Below are positions 25,770 to 32,960 of a stretch of 64,000 nucleotides of DNA, one piece after another. Every line of letters starts with the position of its first letter. Positions within the stretch are counted from its first letter, which is position 1. Source of the DNA: Planctomycetota bacterium (GTDB taxonomy: Bacteria; Planctomycetota; Phycisphaerae; Sedimentisphaerales; Anaerobacaceae); the NCBI GenBank assembly GCA_019456255.1, contig VRUG01000015.1, positions 33,053 to 97,052 on the forward strand, given 5' to 3'. The position numbers and the translations under genes are program-made. Below the pieces are notes generated by a model, which had not been told where the DNA came from, did no database searches, and saw only the letters and a list, made by a program, of their open reading frames with translations.

Positions 25770-26342
25770 TTAATAGTTAGTCGCTTCGAGTTCGTAATAT
25801 GTTTGCGGATGTACACATGCCGGGCAAAGTGGCGGCGCTTCCGTACCTTCATGGACATAGCCGCAGTTTCTGCAGACCCATCTTACAGCCTTTTCACGTT
25901 TGAAAACTGCTCCGTCAGATATGTTTTTTGCCAAAGCGACGTATCTGTCTTCATGGCGTTTTTCCGCGACTGCGATACTTCTAAAAGCTTTAGCGATTTC
26001 AGCAAAACCTTCTTTTTCCGCTACATCTGCGAACCCAGGATACATTTCTGTGGTTTCGTAATGCTCGCCAGCAGCTGCTGCCTTTAAATTTTCAATGGTA
26101 CTTCCGATAACGCCGGCAGGAAATGCCGCTGTAATCTCGACTGCACCACCTTCAAGGAACTTGAATTCGCGCTTTGCATGTTCTTTTTCCTGGTTTGCAG
26201 TTTCCTCAAAAATAGCCGCTATCTGCATGTAACCTTCTTCTTTTGCCTTGCTCGCAAAATACGTATATCGGTTTCTTGCCTGAGATTCACCTGCAAATGC
26301 CGCGAGCAAATTCTTTTCTGTTTGACTGCCCTTAAGATCCAT
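25770..26342 (-). CDS. rbr: Rubrerythrin
   Basis: Peroxide reductase with a diiron four-helix bundle and a C-terminal rubredoxin domain. [20 protein letters not shown] is the conserved opening with the first Glu, [17 protein letters not shown] the next ligands, and [18 protein letters not shown] the last. [22 protein letters not shown] supplies the rubredoxin iron site. 190 aa is normal. GGAGG lies upstream. It is directly behind the PerR-like gene, as in many anaerobes. Confidence 0.97.
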   Translation of the reverse strand: MDLKGSQTEKNLLAAFAGESQARNRYTYFASKAKEEGYMQIAAIFEETANQEKEHAKREFKFLEGGAVEITAAFPAGVIGSTIENLKAAAAGEHYETTEMYPGFADVAEKEGFAEIAKAFRSIAVAEKRHEDRYVALAKNISDGAVFKREKAVRWVCRNCGYVHEGTEAPPLCPACVHPQTYYELEATNY

Positions 26343-26388
26343 TACAAACCTCCATAAATATTCAAATTAAAATTAATGTGAAAATAAC

Positions 26389-26838
26389 TTATTTCTTTTT
26401 TCGACAGATATCACAAATCCCCTCAAGGTACACTGTCTTTCTAAGCACTATATACTTTGAACTAATACTTTCAGGCACCTTGATATTATCGAAAGGCTTA
26501 TGATGAAAATCAATGATCTTTTTGCATTTTACACATTTAAAATGCTGATGGTTTTTCAAATCAGCGTCGAATCTTTTGACATCTCCCGACCCTTCAAGAA
26601 TGAAAGCGTCACCAATATCAGCAAGTGTCAAAAGAGTTCTGTTAACTGTATCAAGCGATATATTGGGAACTTCTTTTCTGACTTCTCTAAAAAGCATTTC
26701 CGCTGAGGGATGCATTTTTGATTTAAGGAGGGTTTGGTAAACCGCCAATCGCTGAGGTGTTATCTTCAGCCCTTTCTCTCGGCACTTTGCCTTGAAGTCA
26801 TCTATTTTTATTTTTAATTTCTCGCTGTCATTCAACAT
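26389..26838 (-). CDS. perR: Fur-family regulator, PerR-like
   Basis: 149-aa metal-dependent repressor. GLKITPQRLAVYQTLL is the DNA-binding start, EVPNISLDTVNRTLLTLADIG the recognition helix, and KNHQHFKCVKCKKIIDFHH plus EGICDICRKKK carry the two C-x2-C zinc pairs. The order perR-rubrerythrin-peroxidase points to PerR (peroxide sensing) rather than Fur (iron). Metal-site details cannot separate the two with certainty. It heads the oxygen-defence operon. I could not find a clear PerR-box palindrome upstream. Confidence 0.85.
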   Translation of the reverse strand: MLNDSEKLKIKIDDFKAKCREKGLKITPQRLAVYQTLLKSKMHPSAEMLFREVRKEVPNISLDTVNRTLLTLADIGDAFILEGSGDVKRFDADLKNHQHFKCVKCKKIIDFHHKPFDNIKVPESISSKYIVLRKTVYLEGICDICRKKK

Positions 26839-27313
26839 TGGATGGTATGATTACCTCTTTATATCGTCACTTTCTCAATACTGGCTATCAACATGATGAT
26901 TATAGTTACTGAGTCTGGTTTTGTGTAGCAAATTCTCGCCTGAGAAAATACCGTATAAAGAAATGGAGCTACCTCCTCCAGACAACTCCATTGCCGGAAT
27001 CGCTCCTGATATTGCCTATTTTGCAACATCTGCTACATTCCATTGCACGACCAGGCCCCAATTTCTCCACTTTCCATTTATGTTTTTAAAGAATGCGGCC
27101 TCAATCATTCAATATATGATTTCACCTACAAGAAACATCCAAGGTTTATAGCACTAATAACTAATCACCTTATCCATAACTACTACGATATAGGAGTAGC
27201 TCCTATTTGTCAAGGACTTTTTCCGCTTTTTTGAAAAACTTTTTTTGACTGGGGCATAAATAAACATGTTTTCATGCATATTTTTAGTAAAACTGCCTCT
27301 GAAAAGATTTCTC
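26839..27313. other. Intergenic region, no gene recognised
   Basis: Divergent spacer between the PerR-like operon and the metzincin gene. It holds a TATAAT on the minus strand (in CAGTAACTATAATCATC, about 70 bp upstream of perR) without a good -35, and a compact hairpin ATAGGAG-tag-CTCCTAT at 27190-27206. Short open frames here show no family resemblance. Confidence 0.5.
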
Positions 27314-27342
27314 TTGACAATTCAAGGTGAATTTGGTAAGAT
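27314..27342 (+). promoter_or_regulatory. Promoter of the metzincin-dockerin gene
   Basis: TTGACA (27314-27319), 17 bp, TAAGAT (27337-27342), about 80 bp upstream of the start codon. A good consensus match, showing that the frameshifted gene retains expression signals. Confidence 0.65.
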
Positions 27343-27421
27343 TATTCTGCTTTTATATGGAGAAAGGTTTGTTTTTAAACAGTGTCAATGGGAAGCGTCT
27401 GTTTTTAAGGAGAGGGAAAAG

Positions 27422-28749
27422 ATGAAAAAGCATAAACTCATCTCAATAGTACCATTAGCCCTTTGTATATTGCTAACTGCTGGTATTTATACCGCCAAGG
27501 GTGTCCCTAAGAAGATTAAAGTCCAGATACATACAGTAAAAGGGGCGGGCATTACAGAAGCCGATGTAAACGATTGGATTGATAAAACCAACGAGATTGA
27601 CAAACCTCAAGTAAAATTCATAGTGGACAGCAACCACGTCTATGTTCCTAATTCGCCTTATGACGTAAATAAAAACGACCTCTGCAGGATAAATATCTGG
27701 GGAGTACACAGAAATCCATGGGCTGTGAGTCATCCGAATCTTGTGGACCCGAATGTGTCGGCACAATGGGGCCGTGTAATCATGCTGGTTCCAGGCGATG
27801 GTAACGATGTCTACATACGGATACCACCCTTCCACACGAACTGAATCATCTTGTAGGGCTCAGCCACAATGATGCGAATGGTAACCCAATTACGGACCCT
27901 AATAATAAGATGTATCCTGATAATCACTACGATGCAAACGGAGTACTTAAGTCAGGCAATCGAAAAGATACGCAATTGACCGCCGATCAGCGAAATAAAA
28001 TGCGCCTCGGCGCTGTGCCTTTTGCACATGATGCTATGGATAATGGCCGAGGAGGAGAAGTATATGATGACGCTCGTGACGTTAGTAATAATTATATTGA
28101 CCTGCACTGGGCTCAACTGTGGATAGAGTGGATTGGGGGACGTTATATCTTTCACATGACGGCACAGGTTGATGTGCCTTCTTTTGTTTATCCGTCTGAA
28201 ATTGGCTTCTATATCGAATCGGATAATGATGAAACGACCGGTCAGCCGCCGGAGGGCCTGGACTATTATCTTGCTTTCCAGCCACATTCAGGACAGATCA
28301 TTTTTATGCAATACAATCCTGACTGTAGCTGGATGCCCTCGACTCTGCCTCCAGAAGCAATAACTCACGAACTTACTTATGCTCATTCTGATTCTACCCT
28401 TGCACCTGTCCCAATCGGTGTACAAATGGACTTAGACATCGAACTGCTAATTCCCGGGCAGACATTAACGGGGAGTTTTGCGTTTAAAGCCACTGCGACC
28501 AATTATACCGAGAGGGATTTGGCGCCGAATACAGGCATGCTTAGATACTCTTATCCGCCGATTCATATTCCGGGCGACTTGAATATTGACAATAAAGTTA
28601 ATGGAGCCGACCTTCAGATAATGATGGAACAATGGCTTGAAACCGGAATCTTGAGGGCTGATATTTATCCTGTGAGCGGCGACGGTGTGGTACAATTCAG
28701 TGACTTTGCTGTCATGGCAAACAACTGGATGGTAGAGATTATTCCGTAA
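27422..28749 (+). pseudogene. Metzincin-like secreted protease with dockerin, frameshifted
   Basis: One gene split over two frames. Part 1 (27422-27844, start after AAGGAG) has a signal peptide MKKHKLISIVPLALCILLTA and ~110 residues leading to a protease fold. In the next frame, from about 27820, the reading TTLPHELNHLVGLSH shows a complete zinc motif HExxHxxGxxH (27835-27867), then NNKMYPDN, a plausible Met-turn. A ~170-residue domain of unknown type follows, then a C-terminal dockerin: GDLNIDNKVNGADLQIMM and VSGDGVVQFSDFAVMANNW, two Ca-binding-like repeats in planctomycete style. The shift must lie between 27805 and 27834, because a stop in the second frame bars earlier entry. A true mutation or a base error would look the same. 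No slippery heptamer is present. Confidence 0.82.
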
Positions 28750-28771
28750 AATTGAAAACCAGAATTCAGGA

Positions 28772-30166
28772 TTATACGTATTTACGCACGATGCCGTATT
28801 TTTTTATTTTTCGATACAAAGTTGCTTCGCTGAAACCAAGCTGTTCCGCCGCATCCGCAATAGAGCCCGCGGTTAACTCAAGTGCCTGCTTAATTAAGTT
28901 AGACTCCATCTTTTGTACAGAAAGCGCTGATTTTTTAGCCTTACCAACTTCCTGGACACCAATAGGGGGGCTGGCTGCTTGATATCTGCCTTTTAATATT
29001 TCATCCGGAAGCATTTGCACCGTAAGTTCATTACTGTTATTTGTGATTACAACCTGGTCGATGATATGCTCAAGCTGACGGATATTTCCAGGCCAATCAT
29101 AAGTTTCGAGATGCCTCATCGCCTCTTGTGAAATACTTGTCATGCCTCTGCCGTATTTCGCAGTTGCCAAATCAAGAAAATAACGAGTCAAAAGTCCAAT
29201 GTCACCGTCACGTTCTTTCAGCGAAGCAAGGCTTATACTTACCACGCTAAGGCGATAGAAGAAATCCTCACGAAGTTTACTATTTTCTATTTGTTTATTA
29301 GGGTTGCGGTTGGTAGCAGCTATTACGCGAACATCAACGGACTTAGAGGATTTTGCGCCCACCCTCTGAACTTCATGGTCCTGGAGAAAACGCAAGAGCT
29401 TTGCCTGTACGTTGTAGTTCATCTCGCAGATTTCATCCAGAAATAGAGTTCCTCCGTTAGCCTGCTCACAATAGCCGATATGCCTTTGATGTGCTCCTGT
29501 AAAAGAGCCTTTTTCGTGACCAAATAAAGCACTTTCAATTAGTTCATGAGGAATAGCTGGCGCGTTGACGGCTATAAATGGCCCTTCGTTGCGCTTACTA
29601 CATTCATGAATTGCCCGGGCAGTAAGTTCTTTTCCCGTACCTGTTTCACCAAGAAGCAATACCGAGGCATCGGTCGAAGCAACCGCTTCGATAAGTCTAT
29701 AAACCCTTTTCATCGGTTCACTGCGGCCTATCATGCCGTGAAAATCGTTTCGACGCGACGCACTTTGAAAAGCCTTCACCTGAAGTGACAGCTGATTATG
29801 TTTAATAGCCTTGTCAATCTCAATGTGAAGCCGCTTAAAATCCAACGGCTTACAGATAAAATCATACGCACCACTCTTTAGACTATTGACCGCAGCCTCT
29901 ATGGAAGCATTAGCGGTAATCATAAGTACAGGCACTGCCGGGAAACGCTCTTTCAACTGACAAAGAATAGCTGTGCCATCCTCTTCACCAAGAGCAATAT
30001 CAAGTAAAATAGCACCGGGGATTGTTTTTTCAAGTTCCTCCCACATTTGTGATGGATTTTCCACCCCGCAGTGTTTATATCCCCACTCTGATACATGGTG
30101 CTCGATAATATCCAGCAAATGCGGGTCATCGTCTACGGTCAGGATAAGCGGGACAGAATCAATCAT
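28772..30166 (-). CDS. NtrC-family sigma-54-dependent response regulator
   Basis: 464 aa, three parts. The receiver (1-120) has VDDDP, phosphoacceptor D56 in LLDIALG, T84 and K106. The AAA+ domain has Walker A LLGETGTGKE (~172-180), the sigma-54 contact loop GSFTGA (220-225, Ser in place of the usual Ala) and Walker B LFLDE (241-245), with a later Arg-finger region. The Fis-type HTH is at the end (IADAAEQLGFSEATLYRKI). It activates sigma-54 promoters when phosphorylated. Its start overlaps the Hpt gene's stop by 8 bp. A canonical -24/-12 promoter stands about 700 bp away, pointing outward, the likely target. Confidence 0.96.
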   Translation of the reverse strand: MIDSVPLILTVDDDPHLLDIIEHHVSEWGYKHCGVENPSQMWEELEKTIPGAILLDIALGEEDGTAILCQLKERFPAVPVLMITANASIEAAVNSLKSGAYDFICKPLDFKRLHIEIDKAIKHNQLSLQVKAFQSASRRNDFHGMIGRSEPMKRVYRLIEAVASTDASVLLLGETGTGKELTARAIHECSKRNEGPFIAVNAPAIPHELIESALFGHEKGSFTGAHQRHIGYCEQANGGTLFLDEICEMNYNVQAKLLRFLQDHEVQRVGAKSSKSVDVRVIAATNRNPNKQIENSKLREDFFYRLSVVSISLASLKERDGDIGLLTRYFLDLATAKYGRGMTSISQEAMRHLETYDWPGNIRQLEHIIDQVVITNNSNELTVQMLPDEILKGRYQAASPPIGVQEVGKAKKSALSVQKMESNLIKQALELTAGSIADAAEQLGFSEATLYRKIKKYGIVRKYV

Positions 30167-30548
30167 TGATACCCCCCTCGGAGTTAAGAGCGGCTGATAG
30201 CGAGTGCGTTTCCAACTTATCAGTTTCGGCTTCTACAAGCTGCATAACTTTGTGTATGATATTTACGATAGCTTCACGATTGCGATCGTCTGCGTGGCCT
30301 TCAAGTTGCGCGACACCTTTGGAAATATTTTTAAGTTTATACGTCCCCGATGTGCCCTTGATACGGTGTGCCTGCTTCTTTATCTTGCTGTAATCATCTG
30401 CTTCAAGAGTAGATTTGATACCGTTAAGCTGGTCGGGCAGGTCGCGCAGATATTTCTGTTTAAGCATGGACCATTTTTCTTTACTGCTGTCTTTAGAGTT
30501 CGGCTGTCGATTCTCATTTTGATTCTGATTGTCTTGTTTGTCTTTCAT
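30159..30548 (-). CDS. Histidine phosphotransfer (Hpt) protein
   Basis: 129 aa. After a polar Asn/Gln/Lys leader comes an Hpt domain, with DYSKIKKQAHRIKGTSGTYK carrying the phosphorylatable His61 in the HxxKG motif. It relays phosphate between receiver domains. It is first in a two-gene unit with the NtrC-type regulator (8-bp overlap), so it probably delivers phosphate to it. The hybrid kinase at 33-34.8 kb, which ends in a receiver, is a good upstream partner; that link is inferred. Confidence 0.92.
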   Translation of the reverse strand: MKDKQDNQNQNENRQPNSKDSSKEKWSMLKQKYLRDLPDQLNGIKSTLEADDYSKIKKQAHRIKGTSGTYKLKNISKGVAQLEGHADDRNREAIVNIIHKVMQLVEAETDKLETHSLSAALNSEGGIND

Positions 30549-30763
30549 TCTCCCTCAATCCTAAAGAAAGAACTTATTTTTCAATCTCTCGATACCCTAA
30601 TTACCACAAAAAAGCCGTCATTATCTTATCGTATAAAAGAGAAATTGTCAAGATTTTCCACACTTTTCGCTTTTTGTGAATTCCGGTATGTCAATATAGC
30701 TAATATACGCAAAATAGTGAGGTTTATGGTGTTAAAATAGGAAAGAATCGGCGATTGTACAAT

Positions 30764-30832
30764 CAAAATGCTGCTTTTTTCTCATTTTGCGAAATCAAAA
30801 TGAGAATCGATAATTGTAAATGGCCAAAATGA
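30764..30832 (+). promoter_or_regulatory. Cluster of CAAAATG half-sites (putative activator sites)
   Basis: Half-sites occur at 30764-30770 (CAAAATG), 30783-30789 (CATTTTG, inverted), 30796-30802 and 30825-30831 (CAAAATG). Two of them form a perfect 9-bp inverted repeat CTCATTTTG-cgaaat-CAAAATGAG (30781-30804). They lie 25-90 bp upstream of the -24 box, where an enhancer-binding protein would sit. Confidence 0.6.
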
Positions 30833-30855
30833 TACTGATAAGTGTGTTTTTGGGT

Positions 30856-30871
30856 TGGCACAAGTTTTGCT
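30856..30871 (+). promoter_or_regulatory. Sigma-54 promoter (-24/-12)
   Basis: TGGCACAAGTTTTGCT has the invariant GG (30857-30858) and GC (30869-30870) exactly 10 bp apart and matches TGGCAC-N5-TTGC fully. Transcription would start near 30882 and run into the HTH, DUF438-hemerythrin and isochorismatase-like genes. Confidence 0.85.
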
Positions 30872-30925
30872 TATAGTACTTATGAGAAAAGATAATAGAA
30901 AAAAAAGCTTTTTCTCCTCTTTCCT

Positions 30926-30957
30926 GCTGGGTTTGGCGCGTTTAAAGCAAACCCAGC
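30926..30957 (+). promoter_or_regulatory. Stem-loop in the sigma-54 transcript leader
   Basis: GCTGGGTTTG (30926-30935) and CAAACCCAGC (30948-30957) form a perfect 10-bp stem with a 12-nt loop. It lies about 45 nt inside the predicted leader and is followed by A residues, not T, so it is not an intrinsic terminator on either strand. It may protect the RNA or control translation. Confidence 0.6.
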
Positions 30958-31020
30958 AAAAAATGGCATGGCGAGACCATGAGAGTAATAGAAAGTTAAT
31001 AATGCTGAAGAAAGTCGGAT

Positions 31021-31236
31021 ATGAGCTCTCACAAAGAACAAATGAAGCAGCAGGAAGCATTGACTACTGGACAGGTATCAAGAATTTGTAACGTAGCTCC
31101 CCGGACGGTATGCAGATGGTTTGACAAAGGATTGTTAAGAGGCTATCGCGTCCCGAGCACCAAAGGCAGAAGGATACCTGTCGCAGAGCTTATAAAGTTT
31201 ATGAAGGAGCATAACATGTACACTGAAACATCGTAG
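31021..31236 (+). CDS. Excisionase/BldC-like HTH protein
   Basis: 71-aa DNA-binding protein of the MerR-like/excisionase HTH group. ALTTGQVSRICNVAPRTVCR is the helix-turn-helix and KGLLRGYRVPSTKGRRIPVA the wing, ending with AELIKFMKEH. No sensor or integrase domain and no integrase gene nearby, so a regulator rather than an excisionase is favoured. It is the first gene behind the sigma-54 promoter. The leader is about 140 nt long with a stable hairpin. Confidence 0.85.
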   Translation: MSSHKEQMKQQEALTTGQVSRICNVAPRTVCRWFDKGLLRGYRVPSTKGRRIPVAELIKFMKEHNMYTETS

Positions 31237-31348
31237 ACGGACCAACCTGGACGGATTAGCAGTACGGCTTTGGCAATGGAGTGATGATAAGGAGGAGGGT
31301 GATAGAAACTGGGTTCTTCAACCTTGGACAGGTAAGGAAGGCAAAAAG

Positions 31349-32122
31349 ATGGTAAATAAATATGAAAACAACCAGGCCCGCACATTGACACGATTTTTGA
31401 AACGCATCAATAAGGGTGAAGACCCCATGCTCCTTCGCAGGGAAGCCAACAAGCTTTTAACAAACATAGGTCCTAAAGACATCGTAATTGCCGAACGCAA
31501 TCTGATTGACGACGGCTACTCAATTCAGATAGTCCAGTTGCTTTCGGCAACATTTATGCTCATGGGAATTATTGAAGACAAGCGTAAGGACCCTCGTGCA
31601 TCGCTGCCTGCAAACCACATCTTACGAACGGTGTTGGTTGAACACGATTTGATTCGCTGTTTCGTAGCGGATTTAAATGATGCGACTGAGGCAATTCAGC
31701 AGATGGAGGAATTGACTGACGTTAATTGTGAATTTCGTAAACTTGCTCATGTCACTGAACACCTCAATATCATAAAAGAGCATATTTTGCGTGAGGATGA
31801 CGTAATTTTTCCGTATTTAAAAAAGTTCGGCAAGATCAGTCTCTGCCAGGTTGCCCAGGGCGACCATGTAGTTGTAAATACTGTCGTAGACGACCTTACG
31901 AGGCTGATACTGTCATTCAATCAGATTAGCTTTAAGGAATTCAAGCTTGGTCTGGCAACAATTACGGAGCATCTTTCGTCAATAGTTTTAGAGCATATCT
32001 CACAGGAGGACATTCTGCTTTATCCCATAGCTCTTGGGATGATTACTGACAAGAAAATCTGGAGCCAGATGAAAGCTCTTTGCGACGATATCGGTTATTG
32101 CTGTCTTCATTTGAAAGGATAG
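31349..32122 (+). CDS. DUF438-hemerythrin domain protein
   Basis: 257 aa. The first ~85 residues match the DUF438 helical domain (TRFLKRINKGEDPMLLRREA, then DIVIAERNLIDDGYSIQIVQ). The rest is a hemerythrin HHE domain. LPANHILRTVLVEHDLIRCF gives the first His ligands, HVTEHLNIIKEHILREDDVI supplies His-Glu, and EHLSSIVLEHISQEDILLYP the final His-x-x-x-x-Asp set. Such proteins bind O2 or NO at a diiron site, and DUF438 forms with PAS domains act as sensors. GGAAGG precedes the start. It fits an oxygen/NO sensing step in this signalling operon. Confidence 0.88.
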   Translation: MVNKYENNQARTLTRFLKRINKGEDPMLLRREANKLLTNIGPKDIVIAERNLIDDGYSIQIVQLLSATFMLMGIIEDKRKDPRASLPANHILRTVLVEHDLIRCFVADLNDATEAIQQMEELTDVNCEFRKLAHVTEHLNIIKEHILREDDVIFPYLKKFGKISLCQVAQGDHVVVNTVVDDLTRLILSFNQISFKEFKLGLATITEHLSSIVLEHISQEDILLYPIALGMITDKKIWSQMKALCDDIGYCCLHLKG

Positions 32123-32126
32123 AAAA

Positions 32127-32786
32127 ATGATTATGCCAACATCAACACGGAGGTTTAGACGTGTCATTATCGACATAGACACTCAAAGGCATTTTTTCAT
32201 GGACACCGGAGTTGTCTGTGTTTCGAACCATCGACGTATTCTCTCTAACATTCGCAGAACAATGGCCTGGGCACGCCTGCAAAAAATTCGTATGATTTCC
32301 ACGGTTCAGATTTGCGGCATGAATACACCATTTTGTGTTTCCTGCAAATTTGACCCTACAGGACAAGAAAAAGTCCACTATACACTTCGAAACAGATACA
32401 CGAAGTTTGATGCCTGTGACAGTACTGATTTGCCCTTAAAATTATTTTCAAAATATGACCAGCTAATATTTTCTAAGCGTTGTTTTGACCCATTTGAGGA
32501 GCCTCGCATAGACAGAATACTCACCGAATTAGATACCGATGAATTCATTCTAATCGGAGCTGCAACAGAAGGTGCTGTGAAGGCAACAGCTCTTGGACTT
32601 TTAGCAAGGCAGAAAAAAATCACCATAATAGTTGACGCTATAGGAGCATATGACCCAAAAATCGCCGAAACCATCCTGCATCACTTGTGGGCAAAAGGGA
32701 CACAATTCACAGATACGCAGGCTTTTTTGGGGTCTTCCAGGCTGCAATTTGCCAGGGGATGCTCTCATAGCTACCAAAAAATCTAA
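32127..32786 (+). CDS. Isochorismatase-like protein lacking the catalytic Cys
   Basis: 219 aa of the cysteine hydrolase (isochorismatase/nicotinamidase) fold. RRVIIDIDTQRHFF supplies the first Asp, LIFSKRCFDPF the conserved Lys117. In ILIGAATEGAVKATALGLLA, which aligns with the family's G-x-x-T-x-x-C-V, the nucleophile position is Ala150. Hydrolase activity by the known mechanism is therefore unlikely, and a binding or sensing role is more plausible. The start follows AAAGGATAG. It is 4 bp behind the hemerythrin gene, so tightly coupled. Confidence 0.85.
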   Translation: MIMPTSTRRFRRVIIDIDTQRHFFMDTGVVCVSNHRRILSNIRRTMAWARLQKIRMISTVQICGMNTPFCVSCKFDPTGQEKVHYTLRNRYTKFDACDSTDLPLKLFSKYDQLIFSKRCFDPFEEPRIDRILTELDTDEFILIGAATEGAVKATALGLLARQKKITIIVDAIGAYDPKIAETILHHLWAKGTQFTDTQAFLGSSRLQFARGCSHSYQKI

Positions 32787-32808
32787 TTATAAGCGGTTAA
32801 TGGCCTAT

Positions 32809-32842
32809 CGGGAGCCTCTTGGGGGGGGCTTTGCCCGTTTTT
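32809..32842 (+). terminator. Possible intrinsic terminator after the sigma-54 operon
   Basis: GGGAGCC (32810-32816) can pair with GGCT-ttg-CCC (32827-32836, 3-nt bulge), followed by GTTTTT. It separates the sigma-54 operon from the kinase gene, which has its own promoter. The stem is imperfect. Confidence 0.4.
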
Positions 32843-32855
32843 AGGCATTTAATTA

Positions 32856-32885
32856 TTGACAAACAAAGCCCAACAAGAATATAAT
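32856..32885 (+). promoter_or_regulatory. Consensus sigma-70 promoter of the hybrid kinase
   Basis: TTGACA (32856-32861) and TATAAT (32880-32885) are both perfect consensus with an 18-bp spacer. The TTG that opens the long frame is part of the -35 box, so translation must begin downstream. Confidence 0.8.
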
Positions 32886-32960
32886 CATGGAGGAGTGACA
32901 TATCCTTGCTGTTTGCACCGATTGCCGGAATGTGGGTCTTATCCATTGCAGTGGGACATC

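Noticed and set aside
27780..27850. Programmed -1 frameshift in the protease gene
   Set aside because: No slippery X-XXY-YYZ heptamer and no downstream pseudoknot seen; a mutation or sequence error is simpler.
30855..31091. 78-codon ORF overlapping the sigma-54 leader
   Set aside because: It starts upstream of the predicted transcription start and has no family resemblance or ribosome site.
31021..31236. Excisionase of a mobile element
   Set aside because: No integrase, attachment repeats or phage genes nearby; position behind a sigma-54 promoter favours a regulator.
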